Positions 10,513 to 23,610 of a stretch of 64,000 nucleotides of DNA are shown piece after piece. The translations under genes and the position numbers were made by a program. The notes beneath the pieces were generated by a model that saw only the letters and a list, made by a program, of their open reading frames with translations, was not told the DNA's origin and searched no databases. Every line of letters starts with the position of its first letter. Within the stretch, counting starts at the first letter, position 1. The stretch spans positions 40,939,222-41,003,221 of the forward strand of contig CM068383.1 of assembly GCA_034770075.1 (NCBI GenBank), written 5' to 3'. The stretch comes from Aralia elata. Taxonomy: Eukaryota > Streptophyta > Magnoliopsida > Apiales > Araliaceae.

Positions 10513-12679
10513 TGTAGACACACCCGATTTTTTGCATTTCCTATACTAACCCTGACAGGAGGGCAAAAATCGTCAATTTGACCCGGCACACGAGAATAAA
10601 GGGTGGGACATAAAGACGAACCCTCAAAACCACCACCACGACGGGATGATATTGAAGCCGACACGACAACAAGCGAATGTCGAGAGTCAGTTACTGATCA
10701 CATGTGCTTGCCCGGGTGACGTGGCAACGTTTCCCGACGGGTTCCGGACTGCCGAGTCGCAAACCCGTCAGCGGGAACCAACGGTAACGACAACGATAAA
10801 TCGAGACGAGGCACGGAAAACGAGAAAATCAGCACAGTTAGCCGCAGATCAAATTCGCGGCCAAAGGACGGAACTCGAGGCAGCACGGGACTCGAAGCGC
10901 ACGGGACTCGAGCGCCGGCTGGGGGGAGAACCAAGGGCCAGCCGCAGATATATCTGCGGCCTAGCCGCAGATAGATCTGCGGCTGCCCTTGGCAGTGCTT
11001 TATTAGGCCAGTTCGCATACAGGAAGAAAAAAAAGAGGAGAGAAGCATTCAGCAGCAGCAGCAGCTCGGTAGGAACAAAAAACAAGCAGCAAAACAAGAG
11101 CAATTAGGAGAGAAAAAGAGTGAAAAAGAGTGAGGAATTGTACCAAATTTGTGAGATTATATTCCATATTCTCTACTCTACTCAATACAACACGAATTCA
11201 TACATATTGTGGGGATTAATTGCAAGGTGAAAAAACCCTTTGTTTCTTAGCATTTTGTTATATCATTTTGTTAATCTTTTGGTCATCCGAATTAACTTAA
11301 ATGTAGGTTTTTTTTATATGTTATTGTGAAGCCATGGGTTAGGGATTATTAGTGAGGGTCTCATCGGAATGAAATTCCCCCTAATAGCCCGATGAATATC
11401 CGTTTTGGTGCAAATCTTAAGCTATTATGGTATGGTATCATTCCATAGTGTATTTTCGATCGTCATTGTAAAGATATCCTAGAGTGTTAGGCATCCCGTT
11501 ATTGTTTATTTTCGTTATAATCCATTTGGTTGTTTGTGCAATAGGTTCGGATGTGAGCCTAGGAACAGCGACCTTCCGTGGTCCAAATCCGATGATGGAC
11601 ATTTTTGAATGTATGAAATCGGGTGGATGTATCCGTCATTGTAAATATGTAAATCGTACGGGCCTTAAAACGACGCCAAGGCGAGAATCCGGGTTTAAGG
11701 CCCCGTAATATTTGAAAGTATGTGATTGTGGGCGTTGGGGTTATTTGGATGGCTTACATGCCCATGAATAGCCCCGACGCGTGTTTATGCTTGATTGGAT
11801 TTCGGAACACAAACGAAAAAATGATTTCAAAGATTAAACGAGGAAGGTTTTTCCTTAAAATCAAGCAAACTAGGAGGTTTAGCATCACGTAGCTAAAAAA
11901 TTGGAGGTGTTAATGAATGTCGGTTTCTATTAAACGAGAAGGCTAAAGAAAGTCGTTTTCAAACGTCACAAAAATGGTTTTATAAAAATAAAACAACGTT
12001 TTAATTAAATCTTGGTGCGTAGGGTGAAAGATATCCTAGAAGTTGCCCATCATTTTATGAAAGCAACGTATAGATTTCGATTCCTATTTTTACGAAGGTT
12101 TAAAAACTCTTGTTTTTGCCAAAACGACACCTAAGGAAAATCTCATAGTTTTTTTTGCCAAATAAAATCAATCCTTTTTCATAAAGCTTTCTCGTTTAAG
12201 CCGATGGACTTTCTAAGGCATTCTCAAAAGAAAAAACACAATTTTCCCTAAAAAAATCCAAATGATTCTTTTATGCAAACTCACCATAACATTTACATAG
12301 GCACACACACACACACACACGCGCACACACACATTTCATGAATTAAAAGGATAGGAGAGCATCAAGATTGCGGTAACCGTGCTTCACGGAAGTCGAGGGG
12401 TGCCTAACACCTTCCCCTCACTTAAGCAAGCCCCCGAACTCTATGAATCTCGATTCGCAGACCAATTAATTCGGAGTCACATATGAGCCAGCGATTTATA
12501 AAAATGAAAACTCGGATGAGTTGGTACATCCATTTCAAATATACCAACTGGCGACTCTGGTTAATTGGCTCATCATAAAAAATGATCTTTCAAAACCCCG
12601 TCGACATCAATGCCGATCTTTTCCAAAAATCATCTAATAAAAGGCTAAAATCGGAAAGGACGAAAACTCGGCGTCGACA
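10513..12679 (+). repeat. LARD 3' LTR
   Basis: Pair of 3108-5250, ending GTCGACA followed by CTCAA. It is about 24 bases longer than the 5' LTR, largely through scattered one-base additions between 10515 and about 12340. After about 12350 the two LTRs are identical. GC palindromes lie at 10940-10984 and an (AC)n run near 12302-12332. Confidence 0.9.
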
Positions 12680-12684
12680 CTCAA

Positions 12685-14643
12685 TATAAATGAACTTGCA
12701 TTGAATAAATTAACAAGTTAAAAGGAAAGAATAACTTGCTATAAGTAATTTTAAAGTTTAAGGAAGGAAAACTTGCTCAACGTAAAAGTAATAAGTTGAG
12801 ATAAGGAACTTGCCTCAAGCGTAGATTACAAATTAAATATCTCACGATCCTTAAATAACCTATACATTTAATTATAAGATGGTAACATAATTAGTCACAA
12901 GTCTAAAAGCATTTTAGGCTTGCTTTTTATCTCATTTTATTATAATATCTCATTTAGCATACCATAATCAACAAGTATCAACCATCTTGGAATTTCATTA
13001 ACTACTTAATACTTTATTATAGGTCTTAACACATAGCAAGAACCATAAAATAAATTAATAAAATATATTATTTTTTTTATACTGTTCCACCGCCGGGGCG
13101 GGAAAATGCTTAACAAAAAATCTCGCCGGGGCGAAGATTTTCTTAACAACACTCTCGTCGGGGCGAAGAAAGTCAGTACATTTCTCTCGCCGGGGCGAGA
13201 GATTCGGCAGACTTCTTCTCCAGCTCGCGAACCAGTGAAAACTTAGGTCAAATTTGGCCAAATTTTCCGAATTTTATCATCCAGTACACAAACTAAATAT
13301 ACCCATACATCAAATATGCTAGAAAACAAATAACCAACATGTTTCCAACTAATTTAACCATTATAAAACACATAATCAACCAATTTAAAACCAAAAATTC
13401 ACTGTTAAACAATTTATTCAAGTTTTGGCCATTTTCATGAAATTAAACACTGTAAACTTCATCTTTCAACCAATTAAAACCATTCTTCTTGCATTATTCT
13501 TGTTTTTTCATCATACAATCATAAACAATTATTAATTCACCGATTAATAACCAAATTGAATCATCAATTTTCATACAAATATGCTATACATGAAATAAAG
13601 CTCTGTAAAATTAAGAACTCAATTCTAAAGCATGTCTTCATGAATTAATACTTCTAAATTAATTATTATTCATAATGTAATCATCATCTACACATGATTA
13701 CTATCAAATACACCAAGTAATTCATGTTTTTAAGCAAGTAAATTTTATACAGAGAACTAAAATAATGAAATACATGAGGAAAGAACTTAAAAAGGATTAT
13801 ATACCTTCAATTGTTTAGAAAATTTGATTAAACTTCCTTGCTTGAATTCTTACTCCAATCTCCAAGCTTTTCCTCACAATTTCTCTCTTTCTTTCTCGAT
13901 CAACTCTCAAATTTCACAGAGAGTTCTCTTCAATTCTAACTATCTCAATACTCTGTTCTTTGCTCTTCTTTCTTTTCTTTCTTAACTGACGTAGTTAGAA
14001 AAATAAAACTGATAAAAAAAATAAAAACTGATAATAATTAATATAATAACGTATAATCTAAATTTAATCCATTCAGTTTTAAAAATTTCAAAAGCCATAA
14101 GGCTAATGTTTGGCAATTACAAAATAAAATAACCCATTATTCTAACTAAAGGTCTTAAGGCCTTGTTTGGTAAAACACAAATAAAATAATCCATTATTTC
14201 CAAACAAAAGTCATAGGGCCTTGTTTGGTAAAACTGAATTAAACACTTCTCTCATTTATTTTAATAAATCACCATAACATATAGTTTTAAAATGTCACAC
14301 TTCTAATTTAATTGAACTTATTATTAAATAAATTCAATTAAACCTTATTAACTAAATTAATAACTTATTTAACAAATAACAATAATACCAAATAAATTCT
14401 CTTATTCAAAATAAATCATTTATTCAAATAAACCTTTTCATCATCTAATTTAATTATTAAATTTAAATTAGAATAATCAATAAACAAATCACATTCAAAT
14501 TAACATTTAAACATTATTAAACTTAACATATACCCATTCCACAAAAACTTAATAAATTATTTATTTAGCTCAATAAATTAATAAACATATTTATATAACT
14601 CAATAAATATTTTTATCCAATCACAAAAATTGCATTCGTTACA
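12685..14643 (-). repeat. Tekay LTR A, right piece
   Basis: Continuation of the LTR begun at 2151, after the second CTCAA copy (12680-12684). It ends CATTCGTTACA at 14643. The GC-rich cassette is at 13090-13202. From about 13440 on it shows many single-base additions relative to the two other LTRs. The ORF-like stretch over the GC cassette (13055-13261) is not regarded as coding. Confidence 0.85.
13090..13202. repeat. GC-rich module cassette of the Tekay LTR (copy in LTR A)
   Basis: Four near-palindromic modules of the form CTCGCCGGGGCGAGAG, spaced 20-30 bases apart in otherwise AT-rich DNA. Counterparts are 21993-22092 in LTR B (four modules) and 30813-30942 in LTR C (five). The five-module form can give both others by loss of sequence between direct repeats. 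Confidence 0.8.
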
Positions 14644-14656
14644 TCTTTCCCTCCTT
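14644..14656 (-). other. polypurine tract, left Tekay copy
   Basis: On the minus strand AAGGAGGGAAAGA lies directly before the 3' LTR start TGTAACG. The right copy has the same tract at 23501-23513. Confidence 0.75.
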
Positions 14657-14757
14657 GAAAGGATTCTGTCCCCAGAATCACAACGCAATTAAATCGTACC
14701 GTTTACATTTCTCCCCTCCTTACAAAGATTCTGTCCCCAGAATCGCAATATAAAAGA

Positions 14758-17700
14758 CTAAACAAATAATTGAGGAAAATTTTGCATCATTATCTCTTCG
14801 AGTTCCCACGTTGCTTTCTTTCTTCAGCACTGTGGTTCCTCTAGATTACCTTAACGGAAGGTATCACTTTATTTCTAAGAACTTGCTCCTTCCTGTCCAC
14901 TATCTGAACAGGTATCTCTTCATAAGACAAATAATTTCTCAAACTGTATTGGTTCATACTTTATTACATTGTTTATAATCAGACTTATACGGATCGTAGC
15001 ACCGATAATGTGGAATACATTATGAATGTGGCCCTAACTCAGGAGGTAAAGCTACCTCATAAGCTACCTTACCCACCCGTTTTCAACACTTCAAAGGGTC
15101 CAATGAATCGCGGACTCAGCTTAACCCTTTTTACCAAATCTGATTTTCCCTTCCAGGGAGATACTTTGAGGAACACAAAGGCTCCCGACTATCAAATTCA
15201 ACGATTTTGTCCTGTGTTGATCAGCATACTTCTTCTGTCTGTCTTGAGCGGTCTATTAGTCTGGCTCTTATCATCTTGACAATTTTCAGCAGTTTGTTAT
15301 ACCACTCGGGTCCCCCAATAGTCGTCGTTCACCAACCTCATCCCAGCATAATGGAGTTTTCTGCATTTCCTTCCATACAATGCTTCGTAGGGCGGCATGC
15401 CGATACTAGCGTGACGACTATTGTTGTAAGCAAACTCGATCAGAGGTAAATGATCATCCCAATTGCCTTTAAAATCCATGACGCACGCCCGAAGCATATC
15501 CTCCAACGTCTGAATTGTTCTTTCGCTCTGGCCATCGGTTTGAGGATGATAGGCTGTACTCATTCTCAACTGCGTTCCCAAACAAGCTTGCAAACTCCTC
15601 CAAAATTTTGACGTGAATCGTGGATCTCTGTCTGACACAATTGATTCTGGAACACCGTGCCTCGAAATAATTTCCTTGACATATAACTTCGCCAGCTGAT
15701 CTAAAGTAAATCTGATTTTAATCGGCAAGAAATGCGCTGATTTTGTCAATTTGTCAACTATAACCCATATTGCGTCATAACCCTTCTGAGTAGTCGGAAA
15801 CCCTACCACAAAGTCCATTGTGATATGCTCCCACTTCCATTCGGGTATCTCCAAGGGCTGTAGCAAACCACTTGGTCGTTCATGCTCCGCTTTAACTCTC
15901 TGACAAGTGAGACACTTCGCAACACACTCGGCAACCTCTCTTTTCATGTTTGGCCACCAAAAATGTTGGCGAAGATCCTGGTACATTTTTGTACTTCCCG
16001 GGTGAATCGAAAATCTTGAACTATGAGCTTCGTTCAAAATCTCTTCTCTGATCTCTGGCACTGACGGAACCCAGACTCTGCCCTCAAATCTTAGCATTCC
16101 TTCGGTATCGATTTTATATTTGAGCTCTTCACCTTCAAGCACTCTTTTCCATATACTAATACACTCCTCATCCTTGAGCTGCGCTTCCTTGACTTTTTCC
16201 ACCAAAGTTGGTTGAGTTTCCATCTGGAACAATTTTTTATTAGGCTCTGCCAGATTCTTCACCTCTAACTCCAATTTAGCCATTTCTGCTACGAGCTTCT
16301 CCTGATCAGTTAACAAAAATAGTTTCTCCCGACCTTTTCTACTCAAAGCGTCGGCAACCACATTAGCCTTTCCCGGATGGTATAGAATTTCACAATCATA
16401 ATCTTTGATCAATTTTATCCATCTCCTCTGTTTCAAATCCTTTTGCGTGAAAATATACTTCAGACTTTTATGGTCTGTATATATTTCACACTTCTCCCCA
16501 TAGAGATAGTGCCTCCAGATTTTCAAAACAAACACCACGGCTGCTAACTCCAAATCATGGGTCGGATACCCTTTTTCATAGTCTTTTAGTTGGCGCGATG
16601 CATATGCAATAACCTTACCATTCTGCATCAACACACAACCAAGTCCTTTATGTGATGCGTCACTATACACCACAAAATTTCCTGTATCATCTAGTAAAGA
16701 CAACACAGGTGCCGAACTTAGTCTCTTCTTCAGTTCTTGGAAACTCTCTTCGCACTTCTCCGTCCAAACAAACTTCACCGACTTTCTTGTTAAATTTGTC
16801 AACGGAGTGGCGATCCTGGAAAAATCTTGAATAAAACGCCTATAGTATCCTGCCAAACCAAAGAAACTCCTCACTTCTGACGGTGTCTTCGGCTGATCCC
16901 AGTTCATTACAGCCTCGACTTTTGCTGGATCCACCGAAATCCCGTTTTTATCAATAACATGTCCAAGAAATTGAACACGCTCCAACCAAAATTCGCACTT
17001 TGAAAATTTTGCATACAATTTCTCCTTCCTTAACGCCTCCAATGTCACCCTTAAATGTTCCACGTTTTCTTTTTGGGTTTTGGAGTAAACCAAAATGTCG
17101 TCTATGAATACCACCACAAACTTATCCAAAAATGGTTTGAACACCCTATTCATTAAGTCCATGAATGCTGCAGGCGCATTCGTTAAAACAAATGACATAA
17201 CCAAAAACTCATAGTGGCCATATCTAGCTCGAAATGCCATTTTTGGTATGTCTTCCTTTCTCACCTTCAACTAATGGTATCCACTTCGCAGATCTATCTT
17301 CAAAAAATATCTTGCTCCCTTCAATTGGTCAAACAGGTCATCGATTCTTGGAAATGGGTACTTGTTTTTGATCGTGACCTTGTTCAATTCTCTATAATCA
17401 ATGCAAAGACGCATTGATCCATCCTTCTTCTTAACAAACAATACCGGCGCTCCCCATGGCGAAACGCTCGGTTGAATATACTTCTTATCTAGCAACTCTT
17501 GCAATTGCACCATCAACTCCTTCATCTCTACCGGAGCCATTCTATATGGGGCTTTTGATATAGGGGTTGTACCCGGTGCTAAATCAATTACAAACTCGAT
17601 TTCCCTATCTGGCGGTCATCCTGGCAAATCATTAGGAAACACGTCTGCAAAATCCCTTACTACCGGTATCTCCTCCAGCTTCACACTCACCTTCCTGGTA

Positions 17701-19268
17701 TCGACTATGTAGGCTAGATATCCTACACATCCTTGTCTCAACATCTTTCTGGCCTGCATCATCGTCAGACAACTCGTTTGTCTAGGCGACTTGCTGCCAT
17801 AAAACACTACCTTTGACGGAGTCATAAGGTTCACACACTTCTTTTGACAATCAATAACTGCCCCATAGTTAAACAACCAATCCATTCCTAGAATGACGTC
17901 AAACTCCCCAAGACGAATTGGGATCAAGTTGACAGTCATCACATGACCCTTAATATCTACCTGATAGTTCTTGTGGACAAACTTAACAGGATTCACCTCC
18001 CTATTCGCAATTTCTATATTCATAGGGTAATCTAATTCTTCCTGAGGTAACTCTAATTTCTTAGCAAAATCATCGGATATAAATGAGCAAGTAGCACCCG
18101 AGTCAAACAATACATAAGCATTAACATTATTGACTGGAATGATACCTGACACTACATCCTTTGATTGCACAGCATCCTGCACCGTCATATTGAACGTTCG
18201 AGCGGTAGGTCGGTTGGGCTGTGCCGGTCCTGTGATAGTAAGATTGCCACCACCGCTGTTTCCTTTTCCTGCACTGGCTCCACCTGTAGTTGCTTTCTTA
18301 GGACAGTCTCGGGCAAAGTGATCCTTCGACCCGCAAATGAAACATGCTCCTTTCTTCGGATTAGGGCAATATGGTGAAATATGACCCTCTTGTCCACAGT
18401 TGAAGCATACCCTCTTACCCTTCAAACAAGCACCCATATGGCTCTTTCCACAGTTGCTGCACACCTCCACCTTCTTCTTCTGATTACCCTGCTGACTTCC
18501 CGCAGAGTTACTATCATTCCATTTCCTCTTCTGATTACTGCCGCCATGGCTACCACTTGCCTTGTTTTCACTTTCATTCTTCTTCTTCCTCTGCTCCTGA
18601 TTGTACTTGGACAACGCATCACTGCCTCCTTCAGCGATAATTGCCTTTTCTAACACCGCCGCAAATGAGTTCAGTTGAAACAACGAAACTCGACCATATA
18701 ACCAGGGCTTCAATCCCTGCTCAAATCTCCTAGTCTTTCGCTCATCCGTGTTGACTTGGTATGGCGCAAACCTCGCCAACTCGTTGAATTTTTTTGCATA
18801 CTCAGGTACCGTCATATTACCTTACTTCAGCTCTAGAAACTGCACCTCCATCTGATTCTGAGCACTTGCCGGAAAGTAAGTCTAAAAAAACATCTCCTTA
18901 AATCGCTCCCACGAAATAATCCCTTGCCCACCTCGGGTCTGATTAGCTTGCCACCAGTAGCTAGCTTCTGACTTCAGCATAAAGGTTGCAAATGCCGTCT
19001 TCTGGTCCTCATTGACCCTAACGACATCAAACACCTTCTCCATCTCCATGTCCCAGGTTTGTGCCTCGATCAGATTCATAGAGCCGTGATATTCCAGAGG
19101 TCCGACAGCCTTGAAATCTTTAAAAGTCGTAGCCTGAGCTTGGGGTTGATTCGTGAATGCTCCAGTTAATAGATTCACTAACTGCTGCATTGGGTTAGTG
19201 TTAGCTTCTTCGTTGTTTGTAGATCCCTCAGGAGTTTGTTGACGGGTTGGTTGTCTTCTTGGCGGCAT
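14758..19268 (-). pseudogene. Tekay gag-pol, left copy, with stops and frameshifts
   Basis: Polyprotein for capsid, protease, reverse transcriptase, RNase H, integrase and chromodomain. Start at MPPRRQ (19268). Order on the minus strand: gag; three zinc-knuckle motifs (about 18300-18470); protease FDSGATCSF (about 18090-18115); RT with intact FIDDILVYSK (about 17085-17110); RNase H (VYSDASHKG ... DALSRK); integrase zinc site and the DDE-type core with YHPQTDGQSERT; then chromodomain remains to about 14758. In-frame stops: 18882-18884, 18822-18824, 17616-17618, 17271-17273 and 14841-14843. All but 17616 are shared with the right copy. Between 14760 and 15370 many one-base additions break the frame. 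Confidence 0.9.
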
Positions 19269-19562
19269 CTTACTGTTAAAAATTCGCGCTATTAGATTAT
19301 TATTCAATTGCTTAAACATTTAAGTCTTAACTTAAACATTTATAGACAATACTTAAACACATAACACATCTGATAAACTTTCACATTTTATTCATTTACT
19401 GATTCAAAACATAATAGGAATAGCATCGTGGTTATTTACATCAAATCATCTATCCTGAAATCACAAAGTTCCAGGATTACATCATTATTCTATCCCATTA
19501 TATAAACTGGGATTAACAACTTATTAACTCATAAATTTCATAATAACATAACTAATCATAAT
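19269..19562 (-). other. spacer between pre-gag ORF and gag, left copy
   Basis: About 294 AT-rich bases without a coding frame. The same spacer is at 28102-28395 in the right copy. X and Y have spacers of about 400 bases here and V about 263. Confidence 0.6.
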
Positions 19563-20381
19563 CTATGATGACATCCCACGACGCACAGCTTCCTGGCGTT
19601 CCTGCTTCATAATACGAGTCACCATCCTTCGATCCACCATATCTAGATGACGATGAACTCGATCCAAAGCTCTATCCACTGTGGAGTGAAAAATATACTC
19701 CATATCATCAATCTTGGCCTTCTTTGACCGCACCTCACATTCAACACGATCTGCGCGGTTAGCCTCCCTCAACCAATCGGTCTCAGCTCTCGCCCGCTTA
19801 GCTGACTCCTCTTTCAACTCATCTCGTACAATTTCATTTCTGGCTATCAGCTATCCTCGTCGATACTCAGACTGTGCTAGCCTCTACTCAGCCTCAGCAA
19901 GACGTGATAAAAGGTCTTGGATCTCAGCATCCTTATGCTCTAGAGTGACTTGACGTTCCGCATCCTGTTCCTCTAACTCCTCCTTTTCACTCTCTACATG
20001 AACCAGCTTCCATTCCACGTCTCCAAGACGTATATCAAGCTCCTCAATCTCACTACTCTTCTGCTCCAAGGCAGTCTGTCGCTCTGGCAGCTGCCTCTCT
20101 AACTCCTCCACTTTGTCCTGCAACTCTATGTTGCGATCATACACCTGCTCGTACATCTGAACACCTAAGGAAGATAGTGATACCCCCTCAGGGTCCTCCT
20201 TCTCCTCAACCTCTTCAGGTTCCTCCTCAGGGTCCTCCTCAGGGTCAGTCTCAGGCTCATACTCGTGGCCTGTAACTGTAATCAATGGGGATGGCTCCCT
20301 CTGCACTAGCTACTCATGAACTACGTGAATATCTCGGGACTCCTCCTCCCTAGCCTGGCTGGGCTCTCCTCTATCCGTCAT
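19563..20381 (-). pseudogene. pre-gag coiled-coil ORF, left Tekay copy
   Basis: A 273-codon frame upstream of gag, function unknown. It starts at ATG 20381 after the PBS and opens with MTDRGEPSQ, then SRDIHVVHE, a motif shared with X, Y and V. Next come an acidic run (EPETDPEEDPEEEPEEVEE), a coiled coil around RNIELQDKVEELE, and an Arg-rich tail ending EAVRRGMSS. Three in-frame TAG codons (20310-20312, 19884-19886, 19851-19853) interrupt it; the first and third are shared with the right copy. At the middle one the right copy has CAG. It is separate from gag by 294 bases and from the PBS by about 220. Confidence 0.75.
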
Positions 20382-20603
20382 CCTGACAACAAAATTTTAA
20401 GTTTTAATTACTAATCGATAATACTCGCGAGCACATAAGTTTCTTATCAAATAAGCACATAGCACATAATGGTTTTATTGTCTTTTATGAATTTCCGTAA
20501 TTCATTCCTTAGAACTCGATAAGAGTTTATCACCACTATATTCTTTATCTTCTAAAAGGCTACTACCCTAAGGTTTTCCCCACCTAAAGGTTCATAACCT
20601 ACA

Positions 20604-20615
20604 GCTCTGATACCA
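20604..20615 (-). other. primer binding site, left Tekay copy
   Basis: Minus strand TGGTATCAGAGC, complementary to the 3' end of plant initiator Met-tRNA, three bases inside LTR B. The right copy has the same site at 29437-29448. Confidence 0.85.
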
Positions 20616-20618
20616 ACC

Positions 20619-23500
20619 TGTGACACTAACTACCAGATCAGCACTCCCAAATCCAGGTACTTAATTTCCACTGATTTGGTGTTCACTATAACATACATTC
20701 ACATCTATCTACCCATAATTAAGAACAATTAAATAAACTTAAAGAAACATCTGCCCAAAATGGGTTACATCACCAAACTATTAAATAATCAAATCCCAGG
20801 TTATCTTAACCTTAATACATCAAATGCGGAATAAAATAATTTTAAACAAGTCTTGGATACAAATAAATATCAAGTGGATAATAAATCTCTTGCTACTTTG
20901 GCATCTTGCCCTTGCCTTTACTCGTGGACGGTTCGTCCTGCTTTTCTGGCTTAGCTGCAATGATTAATGCAAGAGTGAGCAAACAATTGCTCACAAGTAC
21001 GATAACAATAATGTTTAAATGAAATAGATTTCAACTGAGGAATAATAATTTTCTGAATCTCGGTCAATAAATGATCAAAGTCTAAAAGCTCGTTTGAATG
21101 CTCGATTCAAAGAAAAAATAGATTTCAAGATTTAGAAATTATATCTGAGGGTCACAAGACCTCGAACTATGTCCTAGGTTAACAAGTATTTCTACAGGAA
21201 CCTTTAACAGTCATATAGACTATGGACCAACATCTCGTACTCAGGGGGATCAACCCTTTGTACAATGTATTGTGCACAAACATTTTAACGCTGTCGCGTA
21301 AATAATCCCCTATATAAGGGTTGTTCATCTCAGTTTATCGTCTGAATCCGTACCAAAAGGAACTTGGCTTGGAACAAGTATAGAAAATATTCTAAGTCTT
21401 TGAAACGCTCATCAACTAAGGACTAGCTGATTCAATAAGGGTTTGCTAGTCTAGTTCATCAATAGAGTTTGTTCAATAGAACTATACTCGAAATTTGAAT
21501 AACAACAATGATTGAAATAAAGCTTAAGTACGTAGCATGATAGTAACCTTGCTTGAATATCAATAAGCTAAGGTCATAAGCATGCTCAATATAAATGAAC
21601 TTGCATTGAATAAATTAACAAGTTAAAAGGAAAGAATAACTTGCTATAAGTAATTTTAAAGTTTAAGGAAGGAAAACTTGCTCAACGTAAAAGTAATAAG
21701 TTGAGATAAGGAACTTGCCTCAAGCGTAGATTACAAATTAAATATCTCACGATCCTTAAATAACCTATACATTTAATTATAAGATGGTAACATAATTAGT
21801 CACAAGTCTAAAAGCATTTTAGGCTTGCTTTTTATCTCATTTTATTATAATATCTCATTTAGCATACCATAATCAACAAGTATCAACCATCTTGGAATTT
21901 CATTAATTACTTAATACTTTATTATAGGTCTTAACACATAGCAAGAACCATAAAATAAATTAATAAAATATATTATTTTTTTTATACTGTTCCACCGTCG
22001 GGGCGGGAAAATGCTTAACAAAAAATCTCGCCGGGGCGAGAGGCTCGTCGGGGCGAAGAAAGTCAGTACATTTCTCTCACCGGGGCGAGAGACTCGACAG
22101 ACTTCTTCTCCAGCTCGCGAACCAGTGAAAACTTAGGCCAAATTTGGCCAAATTTTTCGAATTTTATCATCCAGTACACAAACTAAATATACCCAGACAT
22201 CAAATATGCTAGAAAACAAATAACCAACATGTTTCCAACTAATTTAACCATTATAAAACACATAATCAACCAATTTAACACCAAAAATTCAATGTTAAAC
22301 AATTTATTCAAGTTTTGGCCATTTTCATGAAATTAAACACTGTAACTTCATCTTTCAACCAATTAAAACCATTCTTCTTGCATTATTCTTGTTTTTCATC
22401 ATACAATCATAAACAATTATTAATTCACCGATTAATAACCAAATTGAATCATCAATTTTCATACAAATATGCCATATATGAAATAAAGCTCTGTAAAACT
22501 AAGAACTCAATTCCAAAGCATGTCTTCATGAATTAATACTTCTAAATTAATTATTATTCATCATGTAATCATCTAACACATGATTACTATCAAATACATC
22601 AAGTAATTCATGTTTCAAGCAAGTAAATTTTATATAGGGAACTAAAATAATGAAATACAGGAAAGAACTTAAAAAGGATTATATACCTTCAATTGTTTAG
22701 AAAATTTGATTAAACTTCCTTGCTTGAATTATTACTCCAATCTCCAAGCTTTTCTCACAATTTCTCTCTTTTCTCTCAACTCTCAAATTCACAGAGTTCT
22801 CTCAATTCTAATTATCTCAATACTCTGTTCTTTGCTCTTCTTTCTTTTCTTTCTTAACTGACGTAGTTAGAAAAATAAAACTGATAAAAAAATAAAAACT
22901 GATAATTAATATAATAACGTATAATCTAAATTTAATCCATCAGTTTAAAATTTCAAAAGCCATAAGGCTATGTTTGGCAATTACAAAATAAAATAACCCA
23001 TTATTCTAACTAAAGGTCTTAAGGCCTTGTTTGGTAAAACACAAATAAAATAATCCATTATTTCCAAACAAAAGTCATAGGGCATTGTTTGGTAAAACTG
23101 AATTAAACACTTTCTCATTTATTTTAATAAATCACCATAACATATAGTTTTAAAATGTCACACTTCTAATTTGATTGAACTTATTATTAAATAAATTCAA
23201 TTAAACCTTATTAACTAAATTAATAACTTATTTAACAAATAACAATAATACCAAATAAATTCTCTTATTCAAATAAATCATTTATTCAAATAAACCTTTT
23301 CATCATCTAATTTAATTATTAAATTAAATTAGAATAATCATAACAAATCACATTCAAATAACATTTAACATTATTAAACTTAACATATACCCATTCCACA
23401 AAAACTTAATAAATTATTTATTTAGCTCAATAAATTAATAAACATATTTATATAACTCAATAAATATTTTTATCCAATCACAAAAATTGCATTCGTTACA
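20619..23500 (-). repeat. Tekay LTR B, central shared LTR
   Basis: Starts TGTGACAC and ends CATTCGTTACA. It is the 5' LTR for the left internal region and 3' LTR for the right one. An extra 18 bases (about 20627-20644) lie just inside its start compared with LTRs A and C. Variant bases match LTR C up to about 22196 and LTR A from about 22352 on, so it is a recombinant of the two. The GC cassette is at 21993-22092. Confidence 0.9.
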
Positions 23501-23513
23501 TCTTTCCCTCCTT
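23501..23513 (-). other. polypurine tract, right Tekay copy
   Basis: Minus strand AAGGAGGGAAAGA abutting LTR B, identical to the left copy. Confidence 0.75.
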
Positions 23514-23610
23514 GAAAGGATTCTGTCCCCAGAATCACAACGCAATTAAATCGTCCGTTACATTCTCCCCTCCTTACAAAGATTCTGTCCCCAGAATCGC
23601 AATATAAAGA

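Larger units (their letters stand above)
3108..12679 (+). mobile_element. non-autonomous LTR retrotransposon (LARD), Ogre/Tat-like
   Basis: Complete 9.57 kb element: LTR 3108-5250, PBS 5253-5270, non-coding interior, PPT 10501-10512, LTR 10513-12679. It is flanked by CTCAA at 3103-3107 and 12680-12684. No gag or pol motif was found in any frame of the 5.3 kb interior, so it must move with enzymes supplied by another element. Ogre/Tat lineage is inferred from the PBS type, the A-rich TCAAAAA tract and the tandem-repeat block before the 3' LTR, a known feature of Ogre elements. A solo LTR (38482-40509) and an LTR stump (54448-54930) belong to the same or a sister family. Confidence 0.85.

Noticed and set aside
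13055..13261. Small ORF over the GC cassette of LTR A
   Set aside because: It lies inside an LTR, is not open in LTRs B and C because cassette lengths differ, and has no recognisable domain.
18130..18653. Plus-strand ORFs opposite the zinc-knuckle region, repeated at 26963-27486
   Set aside because: Shadows of the gag frame on the other strand. They are duplicated only because the array is duplicated.
20619..23500. Two independent insertions of the same family side by side
   Set aside because: Only one LTR separates the internals, it has no flanking duplications, and its variant pattern is mosaic between the outer LTRs.
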